From NCBI GenBank assembly GCA_024180945.1, contig JAKSGN010000041.1:2294001-2358000 (forward strand): a stretch of DNA of 64,000 nucleotides, given 5' to 3'. The notes beneath the pieces are model-generated. The model was given only the letters and a program-made list of their open reading frames with translations, searched no databases and was not told where the DNA came from. Positions 33,315-43,888 of this stretch are shown here, piece by piece. A program made the translations under genes and the position numbers. The stretch's first letter is position 1, and each line of letters begins with the position of its first letter. The stretch comes from Macrophomina tecta (taxonomy: Eukaryota > Ascomycota > Dothideomycetes > Botryosphaeriales > Botryosphaeriaceae).

Positions 33315-33558
33315 GGGAATGTTTATGCTCTTTACGACCCTTTGCATGGTGGAAAATATACTGGGTGGAGGATGTTCCTTGCTTTGTTGGGGTTGGTAAT
33401 CCCAACCGCATAGATTCGTACCCTGCTGGTTTTTGGCTGAAGGATGGCCTTCGGATCTTTTGATATACCAAAATAGAATCTCACGAGAGAATTTCTGAGC
33501 AATTAGAAAAGAATTTTACAGCAATACCTCGCAACTCCTCATGTCTGCTCTTCGTAAG

Positions 33559-34433
33559 TTAAGCCCAGCGCTTGTAGTCTGGGAAGTATCGGCCATGGAT
33601 TCTCTGCGCGTACTCCATAATTGCAGGGAGTCCTCTCACCACTTTCTGTGAACCGGGAGCACCATCAAAAAGGTCAGCAGAATTTCCTCGGTGCTTTTGC
33701 ATGAGAGTTACGCACGCAGTGCAGACGAGCACCGAAGCGGTGAAAGCAAACAGCAACATATCCGCCTCGGACGGACTCTCCCCTCCCAACACCCAAAACG
33801 GCGCATCCCCGGCTCCCTGCTTCCTCTTCGCCTCAACGAGCAATGCTTCGAAGGCCTTCCATATCTGCAGCCGAAACGCGGCTATCTCCTCTGGCGACAA
33901 CCTGCTCGTGCCTTGGCCGTGTAAGGCCTGCTTGATACCTCGGTGGATGAGCAGCCCAACGACACGGACTGGGTACGGCGCGGCGCTGAAGACGTGATCG
34001 CGCATGGTGTAGACATTATCGTCCTTCAACCACCTCTCATACGACTGAATCACGTCGATGGCTATGTAAATATTGGGATGGGCAGAGAGACGGCCATACA
34101 TGGTAGAAATACAGCCTATCCTCCAGCATTGCGCGGAGGGCAAGGTCATGGGCGCGTTGCGCGGGCGTGAGTGCTGCATTGATATCGGGGACCACCCCTT
34201 CTTCGGTGAGCTTGCCTACAATAAGGGTGGAGTCTGAGACGGGCTCCGATCCGTCGAGGCTTATGTAGGGGATTTTCCCCCGCGGTGCTACCTGCGTCGA
34301 GCCTGAGGCAGCTCGGTAGGAGACGCCGGTGATGCGAAGGCGCAGCTCGATCTTGGTGACAAAGGGGTGGCCAGACGTAGTTTCCCGGGCAATCCCAACC
34401 GCGGAAGACGGTTATCCTTGATTGGGCAGACAT
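33559..34433 (-). CDS. GST-fold protein (FAXC/Tom37-like) with an apparent one-base frameshift
   Basis: Exons 34433-34100 and 34044-33559, with a 55-bp intron (GTATGG...ATTCAG); about 272 residues if the shift is ignored. The thioredoxin-like N-terminus starts ITVFRGWDCPGNYVW, and the frame must then change by one base in a run of four C (coding strand, 34367-34364) to continue PFVTKIELRLRITGVSYRA and GKIPYISLDGSEPVSDS. The C-terminal helical half has YERWLKDDNVYTMRDHVF and PFWVLGGESPSEADMLLFAF, typical of FAXC/Tom37-type GST proteins. Exon 1 less one base is a multiple of three, so a single inserted base explains everything. It is either an assembly error or an early pseudogene; the rest is intact. 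It is not the maleylacetoacetate isomerase maiA. Function unknown. Confidence 0.65.
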
Positions 34434-34969
34434 AATGTTGTGGAGCAGAAATGATGAATCGATAGAATGACTGTCGTGTGACTCTTCGATGTGGTAGACA
34501 CCGAGACCCCGTTCCAGTGGATGCCTTGAGGGTTACCTATTTATGGGCGGGGCCTCCCTCAAAGGAACACTCCCCCGGCGGCGAGTCAGATTTTAGACTG
34601 AGTTCCCCAATGCGCCTCGACGGGTTACTGGGCGGCAGGTGTTGTGGCGGGGCAAAGGTGGCGCATGGGCCAGCGGCGGGCGTCGAAAGCGGGACACCGT
34701 CGCTGCGATTCACGTCACAGCCATACCGCAGTCCGCCCTTGCGCCTGTCTTTGCGCCTAGCAATCGCTGGACTCCGCCGCCCCAATTCCTCTCGCCCTGT
34801 TTTCTCGCCATTGCTTCCCACCGCTTGTCGCTGCCTGGGAACACGTGCCGCTCCGAAAGCGTCATCAGAACGGCCGCCCCCGAGCATAAATTCCTTGAAG
34901 AACCCCGCCACAGGCCTCAGGCCTCTCTCAACCCACTCCCGCTCCGCTGCCCAGAACGCCGCGCTCACG
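34434..34969. promoter_or_regulatory. Divergent region, GST-fold gene and TRL1
   Basis: 536 bp between divergent starts. The TRL1 frame stays open upstream through 34610 (in-frame ATG), so part may be coding in a longer TRL1 form. Otherwise presumed promoters. Confidence 0.5.
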
Positions 34970-37426
34970 ATGGCGCACCTACAGGACGCACCTTTCCGCG
35001 CACAGGATACCAAGGAGGTCTCGGACCTGGTGGCGAGCCTGGAATCGCACTGCGGCAAAGGCAAGGGCAAAGGCGGCTTCTCCGTGCGCAAGCACGACTT
35101 CCGCCTGCCCAGCGGCCGCGTCGTCCACTCGTGGAAGATGCAGGACTGGGACTACAAGAAGCCGAACCTGCCCACTTATGCCCGTGGCCTCTTCACCTAC
35201 AAGAATCTCGCCGGCAACTACGAGATCGCCGTCCGCGGCTACGACAAATTCTTCAACCACGGCGAGGTCAACAAGACGCAGTGGAGGAATGTGGAGAGGA
35301 ACACGAGGGGCCCGTATGAGCTGAGCGTGAAGGAGAATGGCTGCATAATATTCATTTCGGGCTTGGATGATGGGACGTTGCTGGTGTGCAGCAAGCATTC
35401 GACCGGCGCACGCGACGATACACCGCTCAGCCATGCGCAGGCTGGCGAGCAGTGGGTCGAAAGGCATTTGGCGACGGTTGGCAAAACCAAGGAGGACCTC
35501 GCGCGCACCCTGAGGCAGATGAACGCGACCGCTGTGGCCGAGTTATGTGACGACACCTTCGAAGAGCACGTCCTTGCCTACAACCCCGAGCAGGCCGGCC
35601 TCTACCTCCACGGAATCAACATCAACGTCCCAGAGTTCATGACATACCCTGGTCATCTTGTCGACAAGTTCGCGACCGAATGGGGCATGAAGAAGACCAT
35701 GTATGTTATGGAGGATGACATTCACAAGGTGAAGGGATTTCTGGATGGTGTCGCCGAAACTGGCATGTACGATGGGCGGGAGACAGAAGGGTTTGTCATC
35801 CGCTGTCAGGCCAGGGACAAAGATGACGCGCCGTGGGAGGACTGGTTCTTCAAGTACAAGTTCGAAGAGCCCTACCTCATGTACCGGCAGTGGCGTGAGT
35901 GTACCAAAGCCCTCATTGCGGGGAAGCAGCCGAGGATCAAGAAGCACAAAGCCATTACCGAAGAGTACCTTGCATTCGCCAAGCGCCAGCTTGCCGCCAA
36001 CCCCAGCCTTGCAAAGGCGTATACCCAAAATCACGGCATCATCAGCTTGCGAGATGCCTTTTTGAAGGAGAGGGGCGTCAAAGGATCCGACATTATCAGA
36101 CAGGAGATCGAGGCCGGTGAGGGCTTTGTGGCGTCGAGTGAAGTCACCAAGAACGTGGTCCTCATCCCTATCGCAACCATTGGATGTGGCAAGACTACTG
36201 TGGCCGTCGCACTTGCGAAGCTGTTCGGTTGGGGTCACGTCCAGAACGACAACATCGAAGGGCGCAAAAACCGTCCGCAGAGATTCGCAGAGGCTTGTGC
36301 CGCGGCACTAGCAACTCGTCCAGCCATGATCTCAGACAGGAACAACCACCAGCGGAGGGAGCGCGAGCAGATCATGAGAGATATGCAGCAGCTAGTCGGT
36401 CCGGACGTCCGCTTTGTGGCTCTGCACTGGGTCCACGACCGTCAGAACTACGACCAGATCCGGAAGACGATGCAGGACCGCGTCCTGAGCCGTGGTGACA
36501 ACCACCAGACCATTCAGGCAAACAAGAAGGGTTCTGCCGAGGTTATTGGTATCATGGAGGGCTTCCTGCAGAGATTCCAGCCCGTCAAGCCCGATGAGCC
36601 TCCGGACGACCTCTTCGACACCGTCATCAACCTGGACGTCACCGCCTCTTCGCGCGAGAACCTCGAGACCATCGTGGCCCAGTTAAACTCGGAGTACCCC
36701 AAGCTATTTGGCAACATGCCCACCGCGCAGGACCTCGACAACGCCATCGAAGCCGCCATGAACGACTACCGGCCCGACATCAAGCACGAGCTGAACTTCG
36801 GCGGCAAGCAGAAGCAGCAGCAGAAGGCCCAGCAGCAGAATGGCGGCACCCCTTCGCAACCCAAACCCCCCAAGATCGACTACTTCTGCATCAAGCTGCC
36901 CAGCGCCCGCGTTACCGGTGTCCTTGATGCCGTCTTCAAGGACCAGGACTCCCAGACCCAGCACTTCTACCGCCAGCTGCAGGGCCTGCGCAGAGTCCAG
37001 CCAGAGTTCCACGTCACGCTCATCCATCGTGCCTCTGCCAGGGATCGCCAGGACCATTGGGACCGCATGCTCAAGCTCCACGCTACTCGCGCCACCGAGG
37101 CGGCAAACCCGACTGATCCGGATCTCGGGACCGCGAAGGTGCAGTTGGAAAGGCTGGTCTGGGATAGCAGGGTCATGTGTTTTGTGGTCAGGTTGCTGCC
37201 GCCTGAGGGCGACAGCGAGGGAGTAGGAGCATGGGAGTCGGCGAATGAGGTTACGCATGTGACAGTGGGTACGGCGAGCAAGGATATCAAGCCGAAGGAG
37301 AGCAATGATCTTCTGAAGAGGTGGTTGTTGGAGGGTAGTGGCGAGCAGACAGGGATTAGGGAGGTTTTGGTTAGGGGCCAGGTCATACTGGATGGGGTTG
37401 TGAAGGGCGTGTTACAGAGGTTTTAG
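34970..37426 (+). CDS. TRL1: Fungal tRNA ligase (ligase-kinase-cyclic phosphodiesterase)
   Basis: One exon, 818 residues. It has three catalytic parts. The adenylyltransferase has its nucleotidyl Lys in VKENGCIIF (near residue 121) and VIRCQARD / WFFKYKFEEPYL further on. The polynucleotide kinase has P-loop TIGCGKTT near 403-410 and SDRNNHQRRER. The C-terminal 2H phosphodiesterase has FHVTLIH near 680 and the second box THVTVGT. This is the Trl1 layout that heals and joins tRNA halves after intron removal and joins HAC1-type mRNA in the unfolded protein response. Two intron-containing tRNA genes lie in this same window. An in-frame ATG at 34610 would add 120 Arg/Ser/Pro-rich residues; 34970 is chosen because it matches the usual start of the ligase domain. 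Confidence 0.93.
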   Translation: MAHLQDAPFRAQDTKEVSDLVASLESHCGKGKGKGGFSVRKHDFRLPSGRVVHSWKMQDWDYKKPNLPTYARGLFTYKNLAGNYEIAVRGYDKFFNHGEVNKTQWRNVERNTRGPYELSVKENGCIIFISGLDDGTLLVCSKHSTGARDDTPLSHAQAGEQWVERHLATVGKTKEDLARTLRQMNATAVAELCDDTFEEHVLAYNPEQAGLYLHGININVPEFMTYPGHLVDKFATEWGMKKTMYVMEDDIHKVKGFLDGVAETGMYDGRETEGFVIRCQARDKDDAPWEDWFFKYKFEEPYLMYRQWRECTKALIAGKQPRIKKHKAITEEYLAFAKRQLAANPSLAKAYTQNHGIISLRDAFLKERGVKGSDIIRQEIEAGEGFVASSEVTKNVVLIPIATIGCGKTTVAVALAKLFGWGHVQNDNIEGRKNRPQRFAEACAAALATRPAMISDRNNHQRREREQIMRDMQQLVGPDVRFVALHWVHDRQNYDQIRKTMQDRVLSRGDNHQTIQANKKGSAEVIGIMEGFLQRFQPVKPDEPPDDLFDTVINLDVTASSRENLETIVAQLNSEYPKLFGNMPTAQDLDNAIEAAMNDYRPDIKHELNFGGKQKQQQKAQQQNGGTPSQPKPPKIDYFCIKLPSARVTGVLDAVFKDQDSQTQHFYRQLQGLRRVQPEFHVTLIHRASARDRQDHWDRMLKLHATRATEAANPTDPDLGTAKVQLERLVWDSRVMCFVVRLLPPEGDSEGVGAWESANEVTHVTVGTASKDIKPKESNDLLKRWLLEGSGEQTGIREVLVRGQVILDGVVKGVLQRF

Positions 37427-39426
37427 AGTGGTGTGGGGGGAGAGGTTGAGATGGCATCATTGTTTGAAAGAGCCGGGTGGCATGACTAGGGCTCGCATCT
37501 GGCGTTCAGTAAGGGATCTCCTCTTATGCATGGCATCGCGATGGCGGATTGGTGGGTGGGGGAAAAAAAGGGTTGGTCAGGGTGGGTTGTAACTTGGGAA
37601 AAGCATGCATTTTCGCTTTGACAGATAAGTGGATACATCCTCACCTTCACAGAGCAATATACCAGAAGTAGTTTTATTTCTCCTCTCAGATTCATTGGCT
37701 TGCACGGAAACATTATATCTCCTCTTTTTCGAGCACACTCGTATGGACACATAGTGACAAGGGTCGTATGCCCACTTGTGGCTTGAGGTTACTCGCAGAG
37801 AGACATAATAATATTCTGGTGTGATTGATAATTCTGGATAGATATTTAGCACTCTGTGGCGTCCGACGGAAATTGTTTTCTTCATCACATGTAGAATAGT
37901 ACGGTATGTGCTTCAACCCACGCTTATCAGCTTAAGCATAGCCAGTGTCCAATGAGCGCCTAGACTCGAAGATGGTGAAGGGGGTGATGTAGGTGAGGGA
38001 CAAGTGTATGGAGGCGAACTTTGTTTGGACCCATTTCAAGCCATCGCGGAGCGGCGTGAATATGCCAGCTTGAGACGCTGCATCAATGGGGTCCAGTCTA
38101 TCTCGTACAGAACGTGATACTGATCTTCTCTCATACTGTGGAGGTAGTCCATGTACATTCTCTCCCCTCCAAACAGAGTTATTGCTGAAACCTTCGTATA
38201 ACTGCGCGATATTGCAAGTGGGTAGTCATAGCGGGCAGCTCTGATTGTGGTACCGACTGATGTTGTGCAGGGAGACACCAATGAGATTGCAAAAGTTGTC
38301 GTTGGAGAGGTCTGGGAAGAACAGAAGTCCGTCGTCATTTATCACGATATCGGCACAGCAGATGACGAGTATTCTTCAGGCGTCCGTCGAGTGATGCAAT
38401 TCGGAGATTCTCTCCTAGTGCTGCTTTGGAAGTATTGCCGCGGCAGGACATCCCTCTTTCCTGCCTGTTCCAGTCTACTTTGGCCAGAGCCTTAGCCTCA
38501 CAGCCAAGTACATGTCCCGGGGTACAGTTTCTGGTGTAAGCTCTCCAAGTTGGAGGCCACTTGTGCAACGGGGTTGACCGTACCCACTGTGTCACGCCAA
38601 CGCAGGCATCCTACGAGGACAAAAGAGGTACTGGGATGAACCCAAGTGAGGATTCATTTTGAAATGAACAGATAAAATACCTGCCCGTGACATCTTGGGT
38701 GCACCGTTATTTCCAGTTTGTACGCAATTTTCTTTCGTTTTTGGAGACCGTTACATCCAGACGACTGCTTCAACTGCCCATAGGTCGAGCAATACATGAT
38801 GATGGGATTGTCGTTGTGGTGGTGCTCCCAAGATCTACCTGAACATTCGGGAGTCGAGGGCAATGTCCTTTACTGTCCGCTGTAACCTGGTAGCCTGCCC
38901 AACCGGGAGTCTTGTTCGCAATGTCTCTGAGAATCGCGAAATGGCCGCCATGGGCGCTAACGGCGGGTTGGTCGCACAGCCCTCACATGTTACATAACAG
39001 TGCTCAGTCCAAGCTGACAAAATGGCGGGCTGGAATGTACTCGTCGGGCTTGGTGTTTTTTGTATCAAAGGGTTGTCGAAACGGACATAGCACCTTCCAT
39101 ATTTGTTTAGCGCATGTCGCTTTGCAGAGCGCATGTCGAGCCCTCCTTGAACTCCACTTCCGCCAGAAGTTGCTGTTAAATGTAAGAAAATTGGGCGTTT
39201 GATAACAAGGAAGATTTCCACGGATGTTTGAATATTTCTATTGATTGTTTTTCAGGCGATTACTTCAAGATATTTCAGCCTCCTCGACGCCGCAGTGTGC
39301 TTTGAGTTTTGGGATTGATGAAACGTCACAGCAATAGTATATAATTAAAATTGTGATTTCTCTACTCCAAGAAAAGCGAAGCATCGACTCGCAGCGTCTC
39401 TTACAATGCCCTTGTTGTAATATGTA
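37427..39426. other. Gene-poor, AT-richer intergenic region
   Basis: 2.0 kb downstream of TRL1. Frames such as 38036-38338 (-) and 38835-39221 (-) have no recognisable domain. The base composition is clearly more AT-rich than in the genes around it. Decayed mobile DNA is possible but I could not show a repeat. Confidence 0.5.
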
Positions 39427-39527
39427 GCGTTGGTGGTTTAGTGGTAAAATTCATCGTTGCCATCCGTTGAAGTTAACATCTTCAACAATATCTCGATGAG
39501 CCCCGGGTTCGATTCCCGGCCGACGCA
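39427..39527 (+). tRNA. tRNA-Gly(GCC) with 30-nt intron
   Basis: Acceptor stem GCGTTGG pairs with CCGACGC, discriminator A at 39527. D-arm GTTTAGTGGTA, anticodon stem CATCG/CGATG (39452-39456 and 39494-39498), anticodon GCC at 39459-39461, T-arm with GGTTCGATTCC (B box). After position 37 (A, 39462) an intron runs 39463-39492, containing a perfect 7-bp hairpin (GTTGAAG with CTTCAAC). Processing would need the splicing endonuclease and the TRL1 ligase encoded 2 kb upstream. Confidence 0.93.
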
Positions 39528-39535
39528 TTTTTTTT
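39528..39535 (+). terminator. RNA polymerase III terminator (T8)
   Basis: A run of eight T starts immediately after the discriminator base of tRNA-Gly. Confidence 0.85.
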
Positions 39536-40852
39536 GTCTTTGGAGACGCTGTCAAATTCTCTTTTGCATCGAGGGGCTTTAGGAGGGGTTAAAGAGCGTT
39601 TGAGACACTGGAACTCCCATACGAAGTCTCTGTAGCAGTTGGGGCGTGGAAGTGATGGAGACCACATGAGCATTTCCTGGCAGTTTTCTTTCCAGCCAAT
39701 GAATTATTGGATTGCCGGACTACTTGCTGACGGTCAAGTAACAACAGCGCGAAAAGATAATACTCGTGGGAAGGCAGAACAGCGATTATTGCCCTTTTCC
39801 TCTTCGAGCTATGTGATCGAGGCCTATTGAACTTCCTTTCTGGACCTTGATCAGAATCCACCGGGCAGCAGCGGGGATTCGCAGTCCTGACGTTGCAGTC
39901 CGTCGTATGCGCGCTCGGCTGCTCGGTGCTTCTTCTCATTGGTCCCGGAGCAGCGCCGCGAAGCACGATATACATAAAGACCTGCCTTTCTCTTCCGCTG
40001 CACTCGCATCTCCTTTGCATGGAGAATGTCGAAGGCACTTGCCTTGGCTGAGACGGCTGTAGTTGTTGGCATTCCACGTCGACGGATCAGGGGGTCGCCA
40101 AGCGTGCTGGGCCGAGAAGATAGACATTTCTGATTTTCTTGTGTTGATGCGCGCCGTTTCAAGGCTGCTCGCAGCGCCGGGGGAGTTGCAGTCCGCCACC
40201 TTCTTTTGGCCATCCCCGTTCCCTCTGGGCTTAAGTGCACAGCGAGCAGGGCTACTGCACATCCTCGTCTGGTCAAACACTAGGGGCAGTCTGGGCAAGT
40301 GGCACAAATTTCGACGCGCCATTGGGCCAGGTGCTCCCAGTCGAGGCAAAGTAGCAAGCGGCCGTGGGCCAATGGCGAGTCTGATTGCTCGAACAGTCGG
40401 GTTTTTGCATTTCGAGTGCGAGACAGGCGGGCCGGCGCACTACCCCCGGACGTCCGGGAGTGCGCAGCGGTTGTGAATGTAGACATGAATCATTACGAGG
40501 GCGGATCCGTCGCAATTGGACGCCATTGGTCGCCCTTGCGAGGACAAATGGCCGTTTGAGACTGGATCTTTTGGGCTTGGCCTTAGCATCGGGCAAGATT
40601 GATGGATATGGCGCGTGGCACGAGGGGCAAGAACATTGCTCGTTAGCCTTTGTAAGTTCGGTGTCGAGCGCAAGGAGCGATAACCAGCGAGCAAGACCGA
40701 GAGCTTCCGCAGCTTCAATGTCACAAGCGTATCCCAGATCACGCAATGTTCTGGTGGCGATCCAAGACCATTTGATAGCGCGGTTTGGCGCTCCGATAGC
40801 TTAGCAGGCCGTTGGCTCCGGCGAGGATACGGTTAGGTGAGCTTCGGTCAAC
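39536..40852. other. Intergenic, between tRNA-Gly and mini-transposon
   Basis: 1.3 kb with overlapping chance frames on both strands (40273-40746 -, 39851-40276 -) and no domain recognised. Confidence 0.5.
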
Positions 40853-40854
40853 TA

Positions 40855-41274
40855 CAGTGGTCGGAGGCATAAGTTGTGTTAGCGCGGCGCCAAGCGCCAC
40901 GGGGACCGTGCATTCTTTTGCTAGTAAAATATACCACAACTGCTGACAGTTCCCAGCCTCGCTACCACTTCGTATGCGCGCTGAACCTGGCGTGCCGTGA
41001 AGCCTAGCTTCTTAGCAATTTAAGCGTCGGTCAGGTCCGTGTGCGTGCGAAGGGTGAGGCTTTCGAGACGCTCGTCTCTCGTAAGTTGCTGTTGGTACAA
41101 CACCAACTGCTGCTGCGGGTCGATTGGTTCAGACATCGTGAAAACTCTGCATGCGCTTAGTTGGCGAAATAACTGGAGAAAACAGTGGTATATAGCAGCG
41201 AAATTGGGCAAAGATTAACTCCTATCCTTGCTGGCTTAGCGCCGCGCTAACACAGCTTATGCCTCCGACCACTG
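40855..41274. mobile_element. 420-bp Tc1/mariner-like deletion derivative (MITE-like)
   Basis: Inverted repeats of 41 bp close the element: 40855-40895 starting CAGTGGTCGGAGGCATAAG, and 41234-41274 as its reverse complement, with two differences, both C/T transitions. TA dinucleotides flank it (40853-40854 and 41275-41276), the target duplication of the Tc1/mariner/pogo group. Inside on the minus strand is the beginning of a transposase-like frame with a helix-turn-helix. The rest of the transposase is missing, so the copy is non-autonomous. Confidence 0.85.
40921..41136 (-). pseudogene. Transposase N-terminal remnant with HTH and in-frame stop
   Basis: From ATG 41136 the frame gives MSEPIDPQQQLVLYQQQL, then a helix-turn-helix-like segment (IAKKLGFTARQVQRAYEV). 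A TAA at 41020-41022 interrupts it just before the HTH, after which the frame is open for 32 more codons to a TAG at 40921. TAA could derive from CAA by a CpA-to-TpA change. It lies wholly inside the 420-bp element. Too short to have been active on its own. Confidence 0.65.
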
Positions 41275-41276
41275 TA

Positions 41277-41947
41277 GGTAACGCTTGACTCGGGGACGAC
41301 AAGACCAAGCATCCAAGACTGCAATCAGCCCACTTCGTACCTCACCAAGTCTGCGACCACGCGTGATACGGGCATGGAGGGGCCCTGAACGCATGGCGTT
41401 TTCCTGGGCTGTCTCGCTCCTCTGTCCGCAGATGCCACGGCCATGCGGGTGCACCTGGTCTCCGCGCCAAAGAGGTAAAAGAAATGCGTAAAGCGGGCGC
41501 TCTGAGGGCTTCCGTATCGGTAGTTGGATCCCGCGTGGTGAAAGCGCCGCCGGTAATGTGTCTCAGGAGGGCTGACCCTGCTGACGTGGAGATACTCACG
41601 CTGACCACCGTAGGGCTCCTTCAAGCGTCAACCAGACCATCCGGCTAGCTACTCAGCACGTTCTGGGCCACACGCATGTCAGGGAAATGCAACATTGACA
41701 AACAGGGTATCTCTGATATTTTTGTTTTTTGTGCTGCGGAAAACCCAGCGGCTCATTAAGTGAGCGATCGGATAATGCGTAATCGAGGGAAAAAAAAACA
41801 CCCATCCTTTTATATACAGCCCCGTCTATGCTGGTAAGCACCCAACCGTAACCTCGTATGCCACAATGCATGCGTGCCAAAAAGCCATTTTTAGAACGCG
41901 ATCAAAACGTCGAGAAAAAAAAACCATCCAGTCAAGCCCGGCACCGT
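41277..41947. other. Intergenic, downstream of PHO89-like gene
   Basis: 670 bp flanking the mini-transposon and the 3' side of the phosphate symporter gene. No coding content recognised. Confidence 0.55.
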
Positions 41948-43888
41948 TTACAAGAAGTGAGGAGCGTTGAGGAACAAGCCCATGAGCACGCCGCCGAGGG
42001 TGCCAGCGATGGGAATGGTCATGATCCAGGAGATGACGAGCAGGCCGACACGCTGGAAGTTGACGGCCTTGAGGGTGCCGTTGCAGAGGCCGACGCCGAC
42101 GGTGGCGCCGGTGATGCACATGGACGTCGAGACGGGCAGCGAGAACTGCGAGAAGACAAGGACGGTGATGGCGGCGCCCATCTCCATGGAGCAGCCTCTG
42201 CTGGGCGAGTGGTAGGTGATCTTGTTGCCCATGACTACTCAGGTCGTTAGTACGCTGTGTCTTGCTTCGCTGCCGCTTTCTGAGACGGTAGTGGCTTGCT
42301 TACCCTTCATGATGTTGTAGCCGTAGGTGATCAGACCGAGCGAGATGGTGGCGGACAGAACGGCGAGCTGCCAGACAGGGACGGGGGCCTTGGCGGCAGC
42401 GGCATCGCCAGTCTTCCAGGCGGAGTAGATGACAGCCCAGGGGCCGACCGAGTTGCCGATGTCGTTGGCGCCGTGGGCGAAGGAGGCGGTGCAGGCAGTG
42501 AGGATCTGGACGAAGGAGTAGGTGTGCTCGACCTCGTTGGGGTACTTCTCGGCGTGGGCGTAGACACGCTGCATGCGCTCGCCGTCGGGGGTGCCGGCGA
42601 TACCGGTCTGCGAGGCGTGGATGTCGTAGTGCAGGCCGTACAGGGCGCCGACGACGACCATGGCGGGGATGCGCTTGGCGAGGATTTTCATGTTGCTGAA
42701 CTCGTAGATCTGGCCAGGGCCCATGGGGTTGTCGTGGAGGGTGCGCATGGCCCAGCCAAGCGGGCCCTTGTTCTTGCGGAGCTTCGCGTGCAGCCTCTCC
42801 TCGCCCTGCTGGACGAGCTCCTTGTAGGTGGGCTGCCTGGCCTCGGTCTGCACGAGCCTCTTCTCGTTCTCGCTGGAGGCGGCGGTGATGGTGTCACCCT
42901 TGCCGCTCTCGATGACCGAGTCGGTGGAGTGGGTGGAGGAGGAGGAGTGCTCCTCGTCCTCGTCCTGGACGACGGCGTAGTTGGGAACCTTGGCCTCGTC
43001 GCCGGGGGCGACGACGGGGCGGTAGAAGAGGAGCGGGCCCTGGACAAACATCCACCACTTGACGGACTGGTCCTTCTTGATGATCCTGGCGTGGAGGAAG
43101 GGCACGAAGAAGAGGGCGGCAAGCGCAGCAACACCGGCACCGGTGCCCATGGTGACCGCGGCCACATACCATCCGGGCTTCTTGTTGAGCTTCAGGTTGG
43201 GCGACCCCTTGTAGACGATGGACAGCGTGCAGACGGTGCCGGCAATGAGGAACCAGAAGGGCGAGGTGTAGACGGCCCACGGCATGGGGTTCTTGCGCAT
43301 GTGGACGACGAGCTTGATGAGCATGAAGATGGTGGCCCCGAAGCCGGCCGAGATGGCGGGAGCCATGCCCAGGCCGGCGAAGATGGCACCAAGGCCCTTG
43401 CCGCCATTCCACCCCCACTGGACCTGCGAGGCTCCGACAGTCGCGACTCCGACGCCGGCGACGGCGGAGATGAGCGAGTAGGTGGACGAGACGTGGGCGG
43501 AGTGCCGGGTGCACCACATGACCCAGGTGGAGGCGGCGGCGAGGGCGCAGGTGAAGGCGAGCATCTGGACGCCGGCGTTGTCCTGGAAGGCCGAGTTGGG
43601 GATGATGCCGTTCTTGATGGTATCGGCCGTGCGAGCGCCGACGGTGATGGCGCCGAGCATTTCGAAGATTGTGCCGAAGATCATGGCCTGCCGGTAGGAG
43701 ATGGACCTCGACGAGACACTGGTCGCCCAAGCGTTGGCAACATCGTCTGGCAAAAAGTCAATCAGCAACCGGACCAATCCGGAGGGCGGGGCTGAGCGAT
43801 GGTACTTACTGGCACCGTTGTTGTAGGCATCGAGCATGGCAAACATCGTGCCAATGACGAAGACATAGGTGTATTGTTCGAGCACCAT
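41948..43888 (-). CDS. PHO89: Inorganic phosphate symporter, PHO89/PHO-4 (PiT) family
   Basis: Three exons, 43888-43810, 43746-42304 and 42234-41948; 602 residues. The PiT signature occurs twice: GANDVANAW near the N-terminus, split by the first intron, and GANDIGNSVGP in the C-terminal half. There are about ten to twelve membrane segments and a large cytoplasmic loop rich in Ser/Glu (HSSSSTHSTDSV) between halves. The family carries phosphate with sodium across the plasma membrane, usually induced by phosphate starvation through Pho4/NUC-1. The ATG at 43888 (MVLEQYTYVFVIGTMFA) matches the family start; nine in-frame residues upstream are ignored. A CACGTG box lies about 517 bp upstream. Confidence 0.92.

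Noticed and set aside
33559..34433. GST-fold gene as maleylacetoacetate isomerase (maiA) of the homogentisate pathway
   Set aside because: Motifs fit the FAXC/Tom37-type GST group rather than zeta-class GSTs, and it lies 12 kb from the cluster.
42296..43795. 499-codon antisense frame beneath the phosphate symporter
   Set aside because: A composition shadow: Gly/Asp/Val-rich, no domain, fully covered by a well-supported gene on the other strand.
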